From Planctomycetaceae bacterium (lineage in GTDB: Bacteria; Planctomycetota; Phycisphaerae; SM23-33): a stretch of DNA of 48,850 nt. The notes under the pieces were generated by a model. It was not told where the DNA came from. It searched no databases and saw only the letters and a list, made by a program, of their open reading frames with translations. Positions 48,101-48,850 of the stretch are shown here, in pieces. Position numbers and translations under genes: made by a program. The stretch spans positions 1-48,850 of the forward strand of contig JAJFVE010000176.1 in the NCBI GenBank assembly GCA_021371965.1, written 5' to 3'. Position 1 is the stretch's first letter, and each line of letters opens with the position of its first letter.

Positions 48101-48850
48101 ATGATCCGCCAGCCGCTGCCTCGAGATGAAGTCGTCAAGGCCATTGAACACCGCCGCCCCAGCCGCGTGCCCATGATGATCCACCAGTGGAACTGGGCCG
48201 GGGCCTTCGGAGAGCGCACGGCCGAGGTCGAGGCCATCCAGGCCGAATATCCGCAGGACTTCTTCCAGATCATCCCGCGCATGCCCAACTACTGGGACGA
48301 CCTGGCCAACAGCGGCCACATTCCCGGCTATTCGTGGATGCACACGCCGCCGCCGGCCGCGTCCGGTCCGGCCAAGGGGCACGACGCCAACGTCGCCATC
48401 ACCGACTGGGCGATGCTCGATGACATGCTGGCGGCCTGGCCGGACCCCAACCAGCCGCAGATGTACGAAGGCGCGGCCGCTCACCTGGCCGCCAACGCCG
48501 GCGGGCGGTACACGGGCATTCACTGGTGGTTCTGCCTGTACGAGCGGCTGTGGTCGCTGCGCGGGATGGAAAACATCCTCTGCGATTTCTATCTCAACCC
48601 TGAGCCGGTGCACCGGCTGATGGACGCCCTGACGGACTTTTACTGCGGGGTGATCCGCCGCGGCGGCGAGCTCGGCGTCGACTGCGTCTACACCACCGAC
48701 GACATCGGGATGCAGACCGGGCCGATGTTCGGCATCGACGTCTTCCGCGAGTTCTTCAAGCCGCGCTACCAGCGCATGATCAAGACCGCCCACGACTGCG
48801 GGATGCACTTCTGGCTGCACACCTGCGGCGACGTGCGGCTGTTCATGGAA
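48101..48850 (+). CDS. Uroporphyrinogen decarboxylase (URO-D) family protein, 5' part
   Basis: 250 codons from ATG 48101 to the right edge; GGAG 7 nt upstream. The N-terminus (LPRDEVVKAIEHRRPSRVPMM) and the order FYLNPEPVHRLMDALTDFY, GVDCVYTTDDIGMQTGPM, FKPRYQRMIKTAHDCG, FWLHTCGDV are those of URO-D superfamily barrels. The His-x-Cys in HTCGD resembles the zinc site of corrinoid methyltransferases (MtaA/CmuA type) more than heme-pathway HemE. A demethylation or one-carbon role is therefore more likely than heme synthesis. The C-terminus is outside the window. Confidence 0.85.
   Translation, partial: MIRQPLPRDEVVKAIEHRRPSRVPMMIHQWNWAGAFGERTAEVEAIQAEYPQDFFQIIPRMPNYWDDLANSGHIPGYSWMHTPPPAASGPAKGHDANVAITDWAMLDDMLAAWPDPNQPQMYEGAAAHLAANAGGRYTGIHWWFCLYERLWSLRGMENILCDFYLNPEPVHRLMDALTDFYCGVIRRGGELGVDCVYTTDDIGMQTGPMFGIDVFREFFKPRYQRMIKTAHDCGMHFWLHTCGDVRLFME

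Noticed and set aside
48101..48850. Heme-pathway HemE
   Set aside because: The sequence follows the wider URO-D superfamily, with a His-x-Cys segment more like corrinoid methyltransferases, and no heme genes are adjacent.

Overview
The window looks like a piece of a high-GC Planctomycetota chromosome, most plausibly class Phycisphaerae or a near relative. This is inferred from several things seen together: a mixture of sulfatase, GH28, GH127, GH20-like and sialate O-acetylesterase genes, a type IV pilus ATPase block with two PilB paralogues, an isolated dnaA, large TPR membrane proteins, and short palindromic repeats that read through coding sequences as peptides such as HGRDAHAT. No rRNA, tRNA, CRISPR array, transposase, integrase or phage gene was recognised, and taxonomy cannot be fixed without database searches.

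Layout. (1) 1-6011, minus strand: type IV pilus / type II secretion block in the order pilB2, pilT, pilB1, pilC (pilC runs off the left edge). (2) 6267-14710, plus strand: radical SAM enzyme, family 2 glycosyltransferase, GT-C/TPR membrane protein, PMT-like glycosyltransferase and an SGNH-hydrolase/TPR protein. This looks like a surface-glycan or protein-glycosylation locus. (3) 14768-23303: a DNA-repair island. A YprB/MrfB-type exonuclease is followed by two tandem YprA/MrfA-type helicases; convergent to them lie a THUMP-like methyltransferase and the translesion polymerase DinB. (4) 23396-26880: sialate O-acetylesterase, sulfatase and a small arylsulfotransferase-like remnant. (5) 26998-30918: zinc-ribbon membrane protein, DnaK and a lipoprotein alpha/beta hydrolase. 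(6) 31059-36821, minus strand: GH127, a large coiled-coil membrane protein of unknown role, and DnaA. (7) 37190-46162: GH28, a PH/GRAM-like small protein, a large secreted protein of unknown role, GH20-like hexosaminidase, and a CBM9-like/serine beta-lactamase fusion. (8) 46188 to the end: quinone-reductase-like dehydrogenase, membrane-anchored tyrosine phosphatase, and the start of a uroporphyrinogen-decarboxylase-family protein.

How the parts fit. The glycoside hydrolases, esterase and sulfatase suggest use of acetylated or sulfated plant or algal polysaccharides. The exonuclease, two helicases and DinB suggest processing and bypass of bulky or crosslinking DNA lesions. The most unusual signals are at the level of sequence architecture. 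At least four families of short repeats sit between genes and also inside genes, where they supply stop codons, C-terminal tails and internal peptide inserts. Several genes have a -10-like hexamer only 6-10 nt before the start codon and no Shine-Dalgarno sequence, which suggests leaderless transcripts. Two genes (pilB2 and the GH28 gene) change base composition abruptly inside the reading frame.
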